Source: Candidatus Peregrinibacteria bacterium (lineage in GTDB: Bacteria > Patescibacteriota > Gracilibacteria > UBA1369 > PNNO01). From it: DNA of 15,060 bases. Below, piece after piece: positions 7,994 to 14,745 of this stretch. Every line of letters begins with the position of its first letter. The stretch's first letter is position 1. The notes under the pieces are model-generated. The model ran no database searches. It was given only the letters and a program-made list of their open reading frames with translations, and had not been told where the DNA came from. The translations under genes and the position numbers were made by a program. The stretch spans positions 1 through 15,060 of the forward strand of contig JAUVDZ010000018.1 in NCBI GenBank assembly GCA_030595015.1, in the 5' to 3' direction.

Positions 7994-9109
7994 TTATGGA
8001 TTGAATTGGCCAGCAATTACTGTACTTACAATTGCAAATGCACCATAGATTAGTACCATCCCTACAACAGTAAGCATTATGAGTTTTTTTGCTTTTGTCA
8101 TTTGCTCTTCTTTACCTCCGGATGTTGCATACATAATCGCACCTACAATCAGCATAAAGATTGAGATAGGGGCAACTATAAACACAGCAGCATTTGTAAA
8201 TCCAACCATTTCCTGAACAGCCAATGAAGGATTAATAGCAGGAGCCAGTCCTGCAGAAGTATATTTAGAAGGATCAACAATATATAAAACTTTATCAACA
8301 ACTGTGCTTGCCAAAATGATTAATAGCAAACCAAGTGAGGTGTAAATCAAATTCTTTTTATCAATAGTCACACTTTCTTCACTTCCAGCCAGACCAATTA
8401 ATCTAATTCCATTTCTTACAAACATAAATACTGCAATACCTCCAATAATATATTTAACAAAAGTTATCAAAATCCTTGTTTCCCGTTTAAAAATTGCTGC
8501 CTGTGAAATTATATTTCCAGGATCTTTTAAAAATCCACCATCAGCACATTCAGTTTGACCCGGAATACACGCAACAGACATGACCTTAGCCAATTCATCA
8601 CCAAAGCCAATAAGAACCAACCCAATTATTCCGTACATAATCGCGTTTTTTTGCTTTGTAATCACATCCTCACTACCCTGTGAAATAATCAATTTAATAG
8701 CTGAAACTATGATAAACAGAACAGCCACAGAACCAATTATGAGCTTTAGATTTTTTACAATTCCATTTACAAACTCGTTTAACATACCAGTCGGCGAAGT
8801 GCTTTTTAACTGCGGAAAGTTAGTGTAATTACTCCCATCTAAAGGGATATAAATATAATCATCTTTATAAGCTTCAGGATTTTTTGCCGGAACTATCGTT
8901 GTTGGGGATGTTGGAGATTTCACCGTCTTACTAACGTCGGCGTTTTCACCTTCGGTTGTTCCTGAAGGTGTTCCTCCGGTCGGATCTCCAGTTATATTAG
9001 TTTGTGCATATGAAATCGGAGCAAGCAAAGCCAAAACAATTCCAACCAGAATCAAGAATGTTGCGAATTCTTTTAAAAATTTACTGATTTTGTTTTGTTT
9101 TTGTTTCAT
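7994..9109 (-). CDS. Integral membrane protein with three tandem T4SS-pilin-like hairpins (paralogue of the next gene)
   Basis: This 371-aa protein has a basic N-terminus and signal peptide (1-35, ISYA|Q), then a Thr/Pro/Ser/Gly-rich external linker (36-105). Three pilin-like hairpin modules follow at about 108-178, 206-277 and 298-366. The charged loops are SQGSEDVITKQK, LAGSEESVTIDKK and TSGGKEEQMTKAKK. Lys139 and Arg236 sit in the first helices of modules 1 and 2. Asp171-Glu172 lies in the second helix of module 1. Cys181 and Cys188 in the linker between modules 1 and 2 are placed to form an external disulfide. The module order and third-module consensus match the 314-aa neighbour, so the two are probably ancient duplicates and may assemble together. 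Its ATG shares a base with the stop of the upstream 936-aa gene (TAATG), giving tight translational coupling. Confidence 0.85.
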   Translation of the reverse strand: MKQKQNKISKFLKEFATFLILVGIVLALLAPISYAQTNITGDPTGGTPSGTTEGENADVSKTVKSPTSPTTIVPAKNPEAYKDDYIYIPLDGSNYTNFPQLKSTSPTGMLNEFVNGIVKNLKLIIGSVAVLFIIVSAIKLIISQGSEDVITKQKNAIMYGIIGLVLIGFGDELAKVMSVACIPGQTECADGGFLKDPGNIISQAAIFKRETRILITFVKYIIGGIAVFMFVRNGIRLIGLAGSEESVTIDKKNLIYTSLGLLLIILASTVVDKVLYIVDPSKYTSAGLAPAINPSLAVQEMVGFTNAAVFIVAPISIFMLIVGAIMYATSGGKEEQMTKAKKLIMLTVVGMVLIYGAFAIVSTVIAGQFNP

Positions 9110-11919
9110 TAAAATTTCTTTTTGAATGTAACCTTGTATTCCTTCGCATATGCATCCATTTGTGCCTTAACGTCTCTGTCTACTTTATTTACTGTTTGTT
9201 TTCTTACAGCAAGATCGTTCGTAGTCTTTGCTGTATTTAATTGATTATCAGCACTTTTTAATTTATTATATGCTGTTTTATATTTTTTTGAATGTCTCAT
9301 CGCAAGTGGATGTGTTGCCCTTGAATCTTTTTTCTTTGCGAATTCTAATAATTTCTTCTTCAAATACGCAACTTTTCTAATATTAGTTTCTAACTTTGAT
9401 TTTTTTCTATTATTTTCAAAATTTCTCTTTATTTTCCCTTTAACCAAAGTTTTAAATTCTGCCGAATTTTCACCCTTATATTGAATTTTAATTTTATCTC
9501 CATTTGAAAACCTAAGTGGTTTGCTTGAAACCTTTCCTTTTTCAATCAAATAAGGAATCTTCTTACCTCGTTGACCAGGTACAAATATTCCTTTACGCGG
9601 ATTTTTACCTTTAGAATCTGTAATTGTAAAAATTGCAATACGATGTGTCATATCTTTCAAATTAACCATTTTACCTAAACCTCCCTTTAATAAAGCCTTC
9701 TCTTTTGGTTTTTTGATATCGGCATTTACTGTGAATTCATATCCATATTTAGGATTTTTTTGGAATTTACATACACCTCTATATTTTGGATTGATATTGC
9801 TCTTCATAGCTTTTTGATCTTTTAAAGCTGTTTCTTTTGTCTCTTTTTGTTTCTTCATCTCATTCATTTTATTTAACTCAGTAACACTCATCGCATCCAT
9901 TTCATTATCATAACCTTTGCTTACAAGTTTAGATTTGCCGTTTTCATTTTTAAGTGTTGCGGTTCCAAGCTTCCCTGTTTGAGTATTAAAAAACAAAGTA
10001 ATAAATTTTGGCTTAAAGATATTTATTTCAAATTCACCCTGACCCGCACCTGTACTTTTAAAATAAATCCGCATGTCTTTGTTCCTAATAATCAATTTAG
10101 GTTTTGTTGGAGGTGGGTTTAACGTCATATTTTTACCTAATGAAGCCAAAGCATTTTTAAATTCATCAAGATCAGCTAAACTTTTAAATCTAACTTTATC
10201 ATTTCCTCCGGGATTGTCTCCTGCCTGAATTCTTGCAAGCTTTTTAGTTACATCATTCATAATCGAATTAGACTTAATAACTTCAGCTACTTTTCTAATT
10301 TGCGGACTTTTATCCGGCCTCATCCACGAATGACCTTCTCTTACACACACTATCTCGCCCTTACTATTGTAAATAACGAGATTCACCATTGTGTCATTGC
10401 TAATATTTCTGGCTTTTATATTTGGCCAATTTATTGTTGCAATTCTGTAACCTCCAGGTAAAGATTCTGTAATCACTTTATCCAGTGGCCCACGTTTTCC
10501 ACCACCCATTTTTTGAACTGCAAATGCTATTTTTTCTAGTGCATATTGATAATTTTTTACGAAACCAGTTTCAAGATTTTGCAAATCACCTATAAATTTT
10601 CTCATCCCAGGCGATTTAATTTTTTTAACATCAAATTTTTTATTCCCGGGTTTAGCGTATTGCTTTGGTTCAGAAAAAGGTTTTGCTTTTGCTTGTAAAC
10701 TAACTTTAGATCTTGATTTCGGTCTTAACTTCCCTTTTCCAACTTCCGCTGCTGCCACTCTCAAATCTTTTGGAAGAGATATTTTTGCAGCTTTTACTTG
10801 AGCATCAATTTTTTTATTTAAATCCATTAATTTTTTATTTTTTTCTTTAGGATTTGTTGTTTTCATTGCAGAATCATATTCCGCTCTAACACTTTCAAGC
10901 TGATTAAAAATTCTTTTATACCTTGGCGACCATTTCATTGCTTTAAGATGTGAGGCTCCTTCCTTTATTCTCTCAGCCTTTAATTTTTCTTTAAGATAAG
11001 TAATTTTCGCATCAACCAGTTGATCTACAGGCATTTTCTCACCAACGTCCAATCCATAATCAACCATACCTTTTTTCAATATGTCGTAAATATTTTTGAT
11101 CATTTTTTGTTTTACTCGCGGTTTTTGATCAGAAGCCATAATTTTTTTAACATGTTTTTCATCGCCTATTAATCTCTTTAAAATTTGTGTCCGTACTTTT
11201 TTATCTTTAACATTATCTAACCGATCTTTCATTGTTTGAATAAGATCCAAAGTATTCTTTCCTGTTGGAAGTTTGTATGGTGTTAATTCAACATTATATT
11301 TTGTTGCAACCTGAACAAGTACATAATTGGCTTTAAAATATATTTTATCTTTTTGTGATTTTGATATTCCTTTCTTTTCAACTTTTTTCAATCCTTTTTC
11401 AACTGTCTTAATTGCTTTAGAAATATCCTGATATTCTGTTGAATTCCTTACTCCTGTTCTTGAAATCTTCAATCTTTTTGATTTATTTTCAACCATATTT
11501 TTTAGATATGTTTGAAGAACATTTAAATTTTGATTTACTACATCTTTTGGAGAAACAAGCCTATCTCTTACTTCTATACCATGCAAAATCATTATTTTTT
11601 CTAACTGAAGATACGTTTCTCCAATAACCTTATTTTTAGCAACTTTACTTCCCAGGCTATCTTCTAATTTCAACATTCTTTTTTCAATTTTGTTTAAGTG
11701 CTTACCAAGAACATCCTTTGTTTTGTTATTTTTACCACCTTTAATTTTATCTAAATTCTTTCTAATATGTTTAATACGGGTATGAATATCCTGCATAGAA
11801 GGAGCTTTTTCGTGAGCAGATTCCAGCCCTTCTGGTCCTGATTTAGGTTTCCCAATCAAATTCAAAAACTTCTGCTCAAACAGAAAGTTTTCAACAAAAT
11901 TATTGTATAAATATTTCAT
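9109..11919 (-). CDS. Lys-rich helical repeat protein (936 aa), function unknown, first gene of the operon
   Basis: I do not recognise the family. The protein is strongly basic and has no signal peptide or membrane helix. It contains five divergent helical repeats of about 75-90 aa, four in the N-terminal part (about 43-118, 127-216, 223-294, 300-384) and one at the C-terminus (about 845-932). The fourth and fifth align best: ASHLKAMKWSPRYKRIFNQL against ATHPLAMRHSKKYKTAYNKL. Other repeats share a 'sxeYkxI..i..ve..l' core and an ending of the form 'Y.V.l'. The middle (about 390-840) is a non-repeated, mixed alpha/beta region containing VNLVIYNSKGEIVCVREG and a second beta-rich part (about 710-830). 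A Pro/Lys-rich linker lies near 395-430. Because its stop overlaps the start of the triple-hairpin gene, it probably works with the membrane proteins, as a scaffold or perhaps binding nucleic acid through its charge. Both roles are inference. Confidence 0.75.
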   Translation of the reverse strand: MKYLYNNFVENFLFEQKFLNLIGKPKSGPEGLESAHEKAPSMQDIHTRIKHIRKNLDKIKGGKNNKTKDVLGKHLNKIEKRMLKLEDSLGSKVAKNKVIGETYLQLEKIMILHGIEVRDRLVSPKDVVNQNLNVLQTYLKNMVENKSKRLKISRTGVRNSTEYQDISKAIKTVEKGLKKVEKKGISKSQKDKIYFKANYVLVQVATKYNVELTPYKLPTGKNTLDLIQTMKDRLDNVKDKKVRTQILKRLIGDEKHVKKIMASDQKPRVKQKMIKNIYDILKKGMVDYGLDVGEKMPVDQLVDAKITYLKEKLKAERIKEGASHLKAMKWSPRYKRIFNQLESVRAEYDSAMKTTNPKEKNKKLMDLNKKIDAQVKAAKISLPKDLRVAAAEVGKGKLRPKSRSKVSLQAKAKPFSEPKQYAKPGNKKFDVKKIKSPGMRKFIGDLQNLETGFVKNYQYALEKIAFAVQKMGGGKRGPLDKVITESLPGGYRIATINWPNIKARNISNDTMVNLVIYNSKGEIVCVREGHSWMRPDKSPQIRKVAEVIKSNSIMNDVTKKLARIQAGDNPGGNDKVRFKSLADLDEFKNALASLGKNMTLNPPPTKPKLIIRNKDMRIYFKSTGAGQGEFEINIFKPKFITLFFNTQTGKLGTATLKNENGKSKLVSKGYDNEMDAMSVTELNKMNEMKKQKETKETALKDQKAMKSNINPKYRGVCKFQKNPKYGYEFTVNADIKKPKEKALLKGGLGKMVNLKDMTHRIAIFTITDSKGKNPRKGIFVPGQRGKKIPYLIEKGKVSSKPLRFSNGDKIKIQYKGENSAEFKTLVKGKIKRNFENNRKKSKLETNIRKVAYLKKKLLEFAKKKDSRATHPLAMRHSKKYKTAYNKLKSADNQLNTAKTTNDLAVRKQTVNKVDRDVKAQMDAYAKEYKVTFKKKF

Positions 11920-11947
11920 TTGTTTTTTTGTTTATTTTTATCTTATT

Positions 11948-11956
11948 ATTTTAACA
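11948..11956 (-). promoter_or_regulatory. Extended -10 promoter for the six-gene operon
   Basis: On the minus strand, TGTTAAAAT (11956-11948) is an extended -10 (TGnTAAAAT). At 17-nt spacing the -35 position reads TTTATT, a weak match, which extended -10 promoters tolerate. The predicted start near 11941 leaves a leader of about 21 nt before ATG 11919, similar to the leader of the internal promoter at 7005-7033. The leader is A-rich with no Shine-Dalgarno sequence. Confidence 0.5.
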
Positions 11957-12017
11957 CAGAATGCCGCAAAAATAAAGCATTAATCGGCCTTTTAAGGGTC
12001 TAATCTTCAAAAGCCAT

Positions 12018-12034
12018 AAAATTTCTTAAATTTT
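12018..12034 (+). promoter_or_regulatory. A/T dyad upstream of the secE promoter, UP-element-like
   Basis: AAAATTT (12018-12024) and AAATTTT (12028-12034) are a perfect inverted repeat with a 3-nt spacer. It ends 3 bp before the -35 box at 12038. Alternating A- and T-tracts at about -40 to -60 are the mark of UP elements bound by the RNA polymerase alpha C-terminal domain, common before ribosomal-protein promoters. A small repressor site is the alternative. Confidence 0.35.
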
Positions 12035-12037
12035 CGC

Positions 12038-12066
12038 TTGCATTAACTAAAAATTAATAATATAAT
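12038..12066 (+). promoter_or_regulatory. Sigma70-type promoter for secE-nusG-rplKA
   Basis: TTGCAT (12038-12043), a 17-nt spacer and a perfect TATAAT (12061-12066) stand about 50 nt before the secE start. The predicted start is about 12073, giving a leader of about 46 nt. It is divergent from the operon promoter at 11948-11956; the two -10 boxes lie about 110 bp apart. Confidence 0.7.
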
Positions 12067-12078
12067 CGTTTTTGAACA

Positions 12079-12101
12079 GGGGGCTTTTTAAAAGTGCCTC
12101 C
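12079..12101 (+). promoter_or_regulatory. Hairpin in the secE leader RNA
   Basis: GGGGGC (12079-12084) can pair with GCCTCC (12096-12101), one pair being G-U, across an 11-nt loop. It lies within the predicted 5' leader and is GC-rich against an A/T-rich background. The site is suitable for leader control of the operon, but no known ribosomal-protein binding motif is identified. Six pairs is modest support. Confidence 0.3.
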
Positions 12102-12118
12102 ATTAAACACTAATAATT

Positions 12119-12313
12119 ATGGCTAAAAATACATTACTAAGTTATTTCACAAATAGCTGGCAGGAACTTAAAAAAGTGACTTGGCCAACTAAAAATCAAG
12201 CTATTAAATTAACTGCAATAGTTCTTGGTTTCTGCTTGGTAGCTGCTCTCTTTTTAGGACTAATTGACGGAGCATTCAGCTCAGGATACAAATATTTACT
12301 TACATTAACTTAA
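12119..12313 (+). CDS. secE: Preprotein translocase subunit SecE
   Basis: SecE is the small essential subunit that clamps SecY in the inner-membrane protein channel. The 64-aa product is the short one-helix form typical of most bacteria. It shows the conserved amphipathic segment SWQELKKVTWPTK (about 13-25) and a single transmembrane helix (about 30-50) with a short external tail. It is the first gene of the + strand operon, with nusG starting 6 nt after its stop, the classic secE-nusG order. No SD precedes the ATG, only the A/T-rich CACTAATAATT. Confidence 0.95.
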   Translation: MAKNTLLSYFTNSWQELKKVTWPTKNQAIKLTAIVLGFCLVAALFLGLIDGAFSSGYKYLLTLT

Positions 12314-12319
12314 ATCCAC

Positions 12320-12865
12320 ATGGCTAAACAAGCCGCAGGTACAGGTCGTCATTGGTATGTAGTTCATACTTACTCAGGATACGAAGACGCTGTACGAGAA
12401 GCTTTACAACAAAGAATTGAAACAATGAATATGCAGGATTATATATTCGATGTTGTTGTGCCAAAAGAAACTCAAATTGTGATTAAAAAAGGTGAACCAA
12501 CTACAGAAGAAAAACGTATTTTTCCAGGTTATGTACTTGTAGATATGACTGTAACTGACGAATCATGGTATGTGGTTCGAAATACTCCGAATGTAACTGG
12601 ATTTGTGGGATCAGGAACGACTCCAGTACCTGTTTCAGAAGACGAATGGAAGGTTATTGAAAAACATATGGGCAAGGAAGAACCTAGATTCAAAATCGAC
12701 TTCAGCATTAGTGATACTGTTACTGTTCTTGATGGTCCTTTCGCAAATTATGAAGGGATTATCAATAATATTGACGAAGAAAAAGGTAAAGTTACAGTAA
12801 TGATCACTATATTCGAACGTGAAACTCCTGTTGAGCTCGACTTCACACAAGTTAAGAAGAAATAA
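12320..12865 (+). CDS. nusG: Transcription termination/antitermination factor NusG
   Basis: NusG binds the RNA polymerase clamp to raise processivity, and its KOW domain contacts Rho or ribosomal protein S10. The 181-aa length is normal. The NGN domain (about 10-115) shows WYVVHTYSGYED, the motif RIFPGYVLVDM, and WYVVRNTPNVTGFVG. The KOW domain (about 130-165) shows VTVLDGPFANYEGIINNID. The stop overlaps the next start by one base (TAATG), so the unknown 229-aa gene is translationally coupled to nusG. The start ATG follows secE by 6 nt. Confidence 0.97.
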   Translation: MAKQAAGTGRHWYVVHTYSGYEDAVREALQQRIETMNMQDYIFDVVVPKETQIVIKKGEPTTEEKRIFPGYVLVDMTVTDESWYVVRNTPNVTGFVGSGTTPVPVSEDEWKVIEKHMGKEEPRFKIDFSISDTVTVLDGPFANYEGIINNIDEEKGKVTVMITIFERETPVELDFTQVKKK

Positions 12866-13554
12866 TGAGTAAACTAACAATATTCTTTATCATTGCGACT
12901 GTTTTGATTGTCAGTGTGACTGGCACTATTCTTGGATATAAATATTTTACAGCCGAAGATGAAATTGTTGAAAAACCACTTATTGTAGCCAAAACTGAAG
13001 AAATTAAAGAAGAAATTAAAGAAGAAATTACTCCAGAACCAAAAACTACTCCAACAGAACCTCCTCCGGCTGTGATAGATCCTTTTGCAATGATGGAAGA
13101 AATTAACGACGACAAAGTTGAATTAAAAGAAATTCTCGCTGGAATTGATGAAAAAATGATTTTACAGGCAGGATTTAAAGATACATTTTTAGAAGTTGAG
13201 GAATTTGATGGCTTTGTCTTCAATGATTTCAACATGGCCGAATACAATGACGACGATCACATTTTATATATTTTATTGTTTGGTGAAGAAGAATCAGCAA
13301 GAATCACTGAGCTTATATTTCCGTCTAATGAAATCTCGAACGAGGTTTACGCTTCTCTTAAGGCGAAAATGGAGCAAAGTGGTTACTTTGATGTGAATGA
13401 GACAAATCAATACGGTGAAAACTCTTATTTTGCTAATCATGATACCGAAAAGAACAATGTATTTTTGGTTGTAAAGATAAGAGAGCGCTTGTATACTCTT
13501 CACTACCCAGCTAAGAACCACAATAAAATCAAGAATTTAATTAACCAATTATAG
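12865..13554 (+). CDS. Membrane-anchored protein of unknown function inserted between nusG and rplK
   Basis: I do not recognise this 229-aa protein. One N-terminal helix (about 4-25) anchors it, followed by an acidic and Pro-rich stalk (about 35-72) with an EEIK repeat, then a soluble domain (about 75-229) that by orientation lies outside the membrane. That domain is acidic, with alternating strands and helices (for example HILYILLFGEEESARITELI), and ends with KIRERLYTLHYPAKN. No Cys, catalytic motif or lipobox is evident. nusG overlaps it by one base and rplK begins 3 nt after its stop, so it is fully embedded in the housekeeping operon, where rplK normally follows nusG directly. The C-terminal fold could be a small alpha/beta lipoprotein-like domain, but this is a guess. 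Coding status is firm from spacing and composition. Confidence 0.85.
   Translation: MSKLTIFFIIATVLIVSVTGTILGYKYFTAEDEIVEKPLIVAKTEEIKEEIKEEITPEPKTTPTEPPPAVIDPFAMMEEINDDKVELKEILAGIDEKMILQAGFKDTFLEVEEFDGFVFNDFNMAEYNDDDHILYILLFGEEESARITELIFPSNEISNEVYASLKAKMEQSGYFDVNETNQYGENSYFANHDTEKNNVFLVVKIRERLYTLHYPAKNHNKIKNLINQL
12997..13029 (+). repeat. 12-nt direct repeat encoding EEIK
   Basis: GAAGAAATTAAA occurs twice in full (12997-13008, 13009-13020) and then as a partial copy GAAGAAATT (13021-13029). It keeps the reading frame and encodes the acidic stalk EEIKEEIKEEI of the 229-aa protein. Copy number could vary without a frameshift, changing stalk length. Confidence 0.8.
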
Positions 13555-13557
13555 AAA

Positions 13558-13983
13558 ATGGCTAAAGAATTAATGACTGTTATAAAACTTCAAATTCCTG
13601 CAGGTAAAGCGAATCCTGCGCCACCAGTTGGACCAGCACTTGGTCAGCATGGTATTGCGATTCAGGACTTTTGTACACAGTTCAACAATCAAACTAATCA
13701 AATGGGCGATACAATCGTACCAGTTGAAATTTCAGTTTTTGAAGATCGATCTTTCACTTTTATAATGAAGACTGCTCCTGCAGCTGTTCTTATTAAAAAA
13801 GCAATCAATCTTAAAAAAGGATCAGGAGTCCCTAATAAAGATAAAGTAGGAACTATCACAAGAGATCAATTAAGAAAAATCGCAGAAGAAAAAATGCAGG
13901 ATTTGAATGCAAATGATATTGAAGCAGGTGCTAATATAATCGCTGGTACAGCACGAAGTATGGGAGTAGAAGTAAAAGGGTAA
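13558..13983 (+). CDS. rplK: 50S ribosomal protein L11
   Basis: L11 binds the GTPase-associated region of 23S rRNA and forms the base of the stalk used by translation factors. The 141-aa length is typical. The N-terminal domain (about 8-70) has the conserved GKANPAPPVGPALGQHG. The C-terminal RNA-binding domain (about 72-141) has TAPAAVLIKKA, KVGTITRDQLRKIAE and AGTARSMGVEVKG. It starts 3 nt after the unknown 229-aa gene, so translation is probably coupled. A 69-nt gap carrying a GC-rich palindrome separates it from rplA, wider than any other gap in this operon. Confidence 0.98.
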   Translation: MAKELMTVIKLQIPAGKANPAPPVGPALGQHGIAIQDFCTQFNNQTNQMGDTIVPVEISVFEDRSFTFIMKTAPAAVLIKKAINLKKGSGVPNKDKVGTITRDQLRKIAEEKMQDLNANDIEAGANIIAGTARSMGVEVKG

Positions 13984-14003
13984 TCTAAAAAAAATTTATT
14001 TAT

Positions 14004-14038
14004 AGTGGGAGCGGACCTACGGTCTGCGCATAACCACT
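14004..14038 (+). repeat. REP-like GC-rich palindrome between rplK and rplA
   Basis: The element begins GTGGGAGCGGACC and contains a stem GCGGACC (14011-14017) / GGTCTGC (14021-14027), with one G-U pair and the loop TAC. A weaker outer pairing AGTGG (14004-14008) / CCACT (14034-14038) encloses it. A GTGG head followed by an imperfect GC-rich palindrome is the layout of REP sequences mobilised by RAYT (REP-associated tyrosine) transposases. Its composition stands out from the A/T-rich surroundings. It is a single copy in this window, so family membership is inferred from structure. Confidence 0.5.
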
Positions 14039-14052
14039 TAACCCCCCTCAAT

Positions 14053-14745
14053 ATGAGACGTAGCAAAAACTACAAAGCAGCAAAGGAATTGCTAAAAGAA
14101 AAAGAGTTTTATTCAGTTGAAGAAGCTCTAAAAATCCTTATAGAATCATCAAAGACTAAATTTGATGAAACTTGTGAAATTCACATGTATCTTGGCATTG
14201 ATCCAAAACAAGCGGAACAAGCTTTAAGAGGTACAATGAATTTACCTCACGGAACTGGTAAAGCTGTAAAAGTTGCAGCCTTTGTTCCTGATGACAAAGT
14301 AAAAGAATGTAAAGATGCAGGTGCGATTGAAGCAGGTTCTGAAGATCTTATTGAAAAAGTAAGCAAAGGATGGCTTGGTTTTGACATTGCTGTAGCAACT
14401 CCGGAAATGATGAAACTAATCGGTAAAGTTGCTAAGACTCTTGGTCAAAAAGGACTTATGCCTAACCCTAAATCAGGAACAGTTACTCCTGAACCAGGAA
14501 AAATTATTGAAGAGCTAATGAAAGGTAAAATCGAATATCGAAATGATAAATTAGCAAATCTTCATAATATTTTTGGTAAGATTTCGTTTGGTGAAGCAAA
14601 ACTAAAAGAAAATCTTGATGTTTATTTAAAAACTATTGTTGATCTTAAACCATCTGGGATTAAAGGAGCTTACATCAGGTCAGTGACTATAACTTCAACA
14701 ATGAGTCCTGGAATTAAAATCGATTTATCAGAAGTGACTAAATAA
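14053..14745 (+). CDS. rplA: 50S ribosomal protein L1
   Basis: L1 binds 23S rRNA at the E-site stalk and helps release deacylated tRNA. In many bacteria it also represses its own rplKA mRNA. The start is set at ATG 14053, giving 230 aa, the usual length, and the expected N-terminus MRRSKNYKAAKELL. A longer reading from GTG 14005 would translate the REP-like palindrome and is rejected. Motifs: FDETCEIHMYLGIDPKQAEQ (about 37-56), VAAFVPDDKVKECKDAGA, and the signature LGQKGLMPNPKSGTVT (about 130-145). The leader has ACCCCCCTCAAT and no SD. The 3' end overlaps the convergent yqhQ-like gene by 8 bp. rplJ and rplL, which often follow rplA, are absent here. Confidence 0.96.
   Translation: MRRSKNYKAAKELLKEKEFYSVEEALKILIESSKTKFDETCEIHMYLGIDPKQAEQALRGTMNLPHGTGKAVKVAAFVPDDKVKECKDAGAIEAGSEDLIEKVSKGWLGFDIAVATPEMMKLIGKVAKTLGQKGLMPNPKSGTVTPEPGKIIEELMKGKIEYRNDKLANLHNIFGKISFGEAKLKENLDVYLKTIVDLKPSGIKGAYIRSVTITSTMSPGIKIDLSEVTK

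Noticed and set aside
8580..8828. 82-aa + strand frame opposite the 371-aa membrane protein
   Set aside because: It is an antisense shadow of hydrophobic codons, has no coding signature of its own and lies wholly within a well-supported gene.
12852..13247. 131-aa Ser/Ile-rich minus-strand frame opposite the 229-aa gene
   Set aside because: The low-complexity Ser/Ile composition is the reverse reading of Glu/Lys/Asn codons. The + strand gene fits the operon spacing.
14005..14052. N-terminal extension of L1 from a GTG start
   Set aside because: It translates the REP-like palindrome, and L1 proteins begin near the MRRSKNYKAA segment at 14053.
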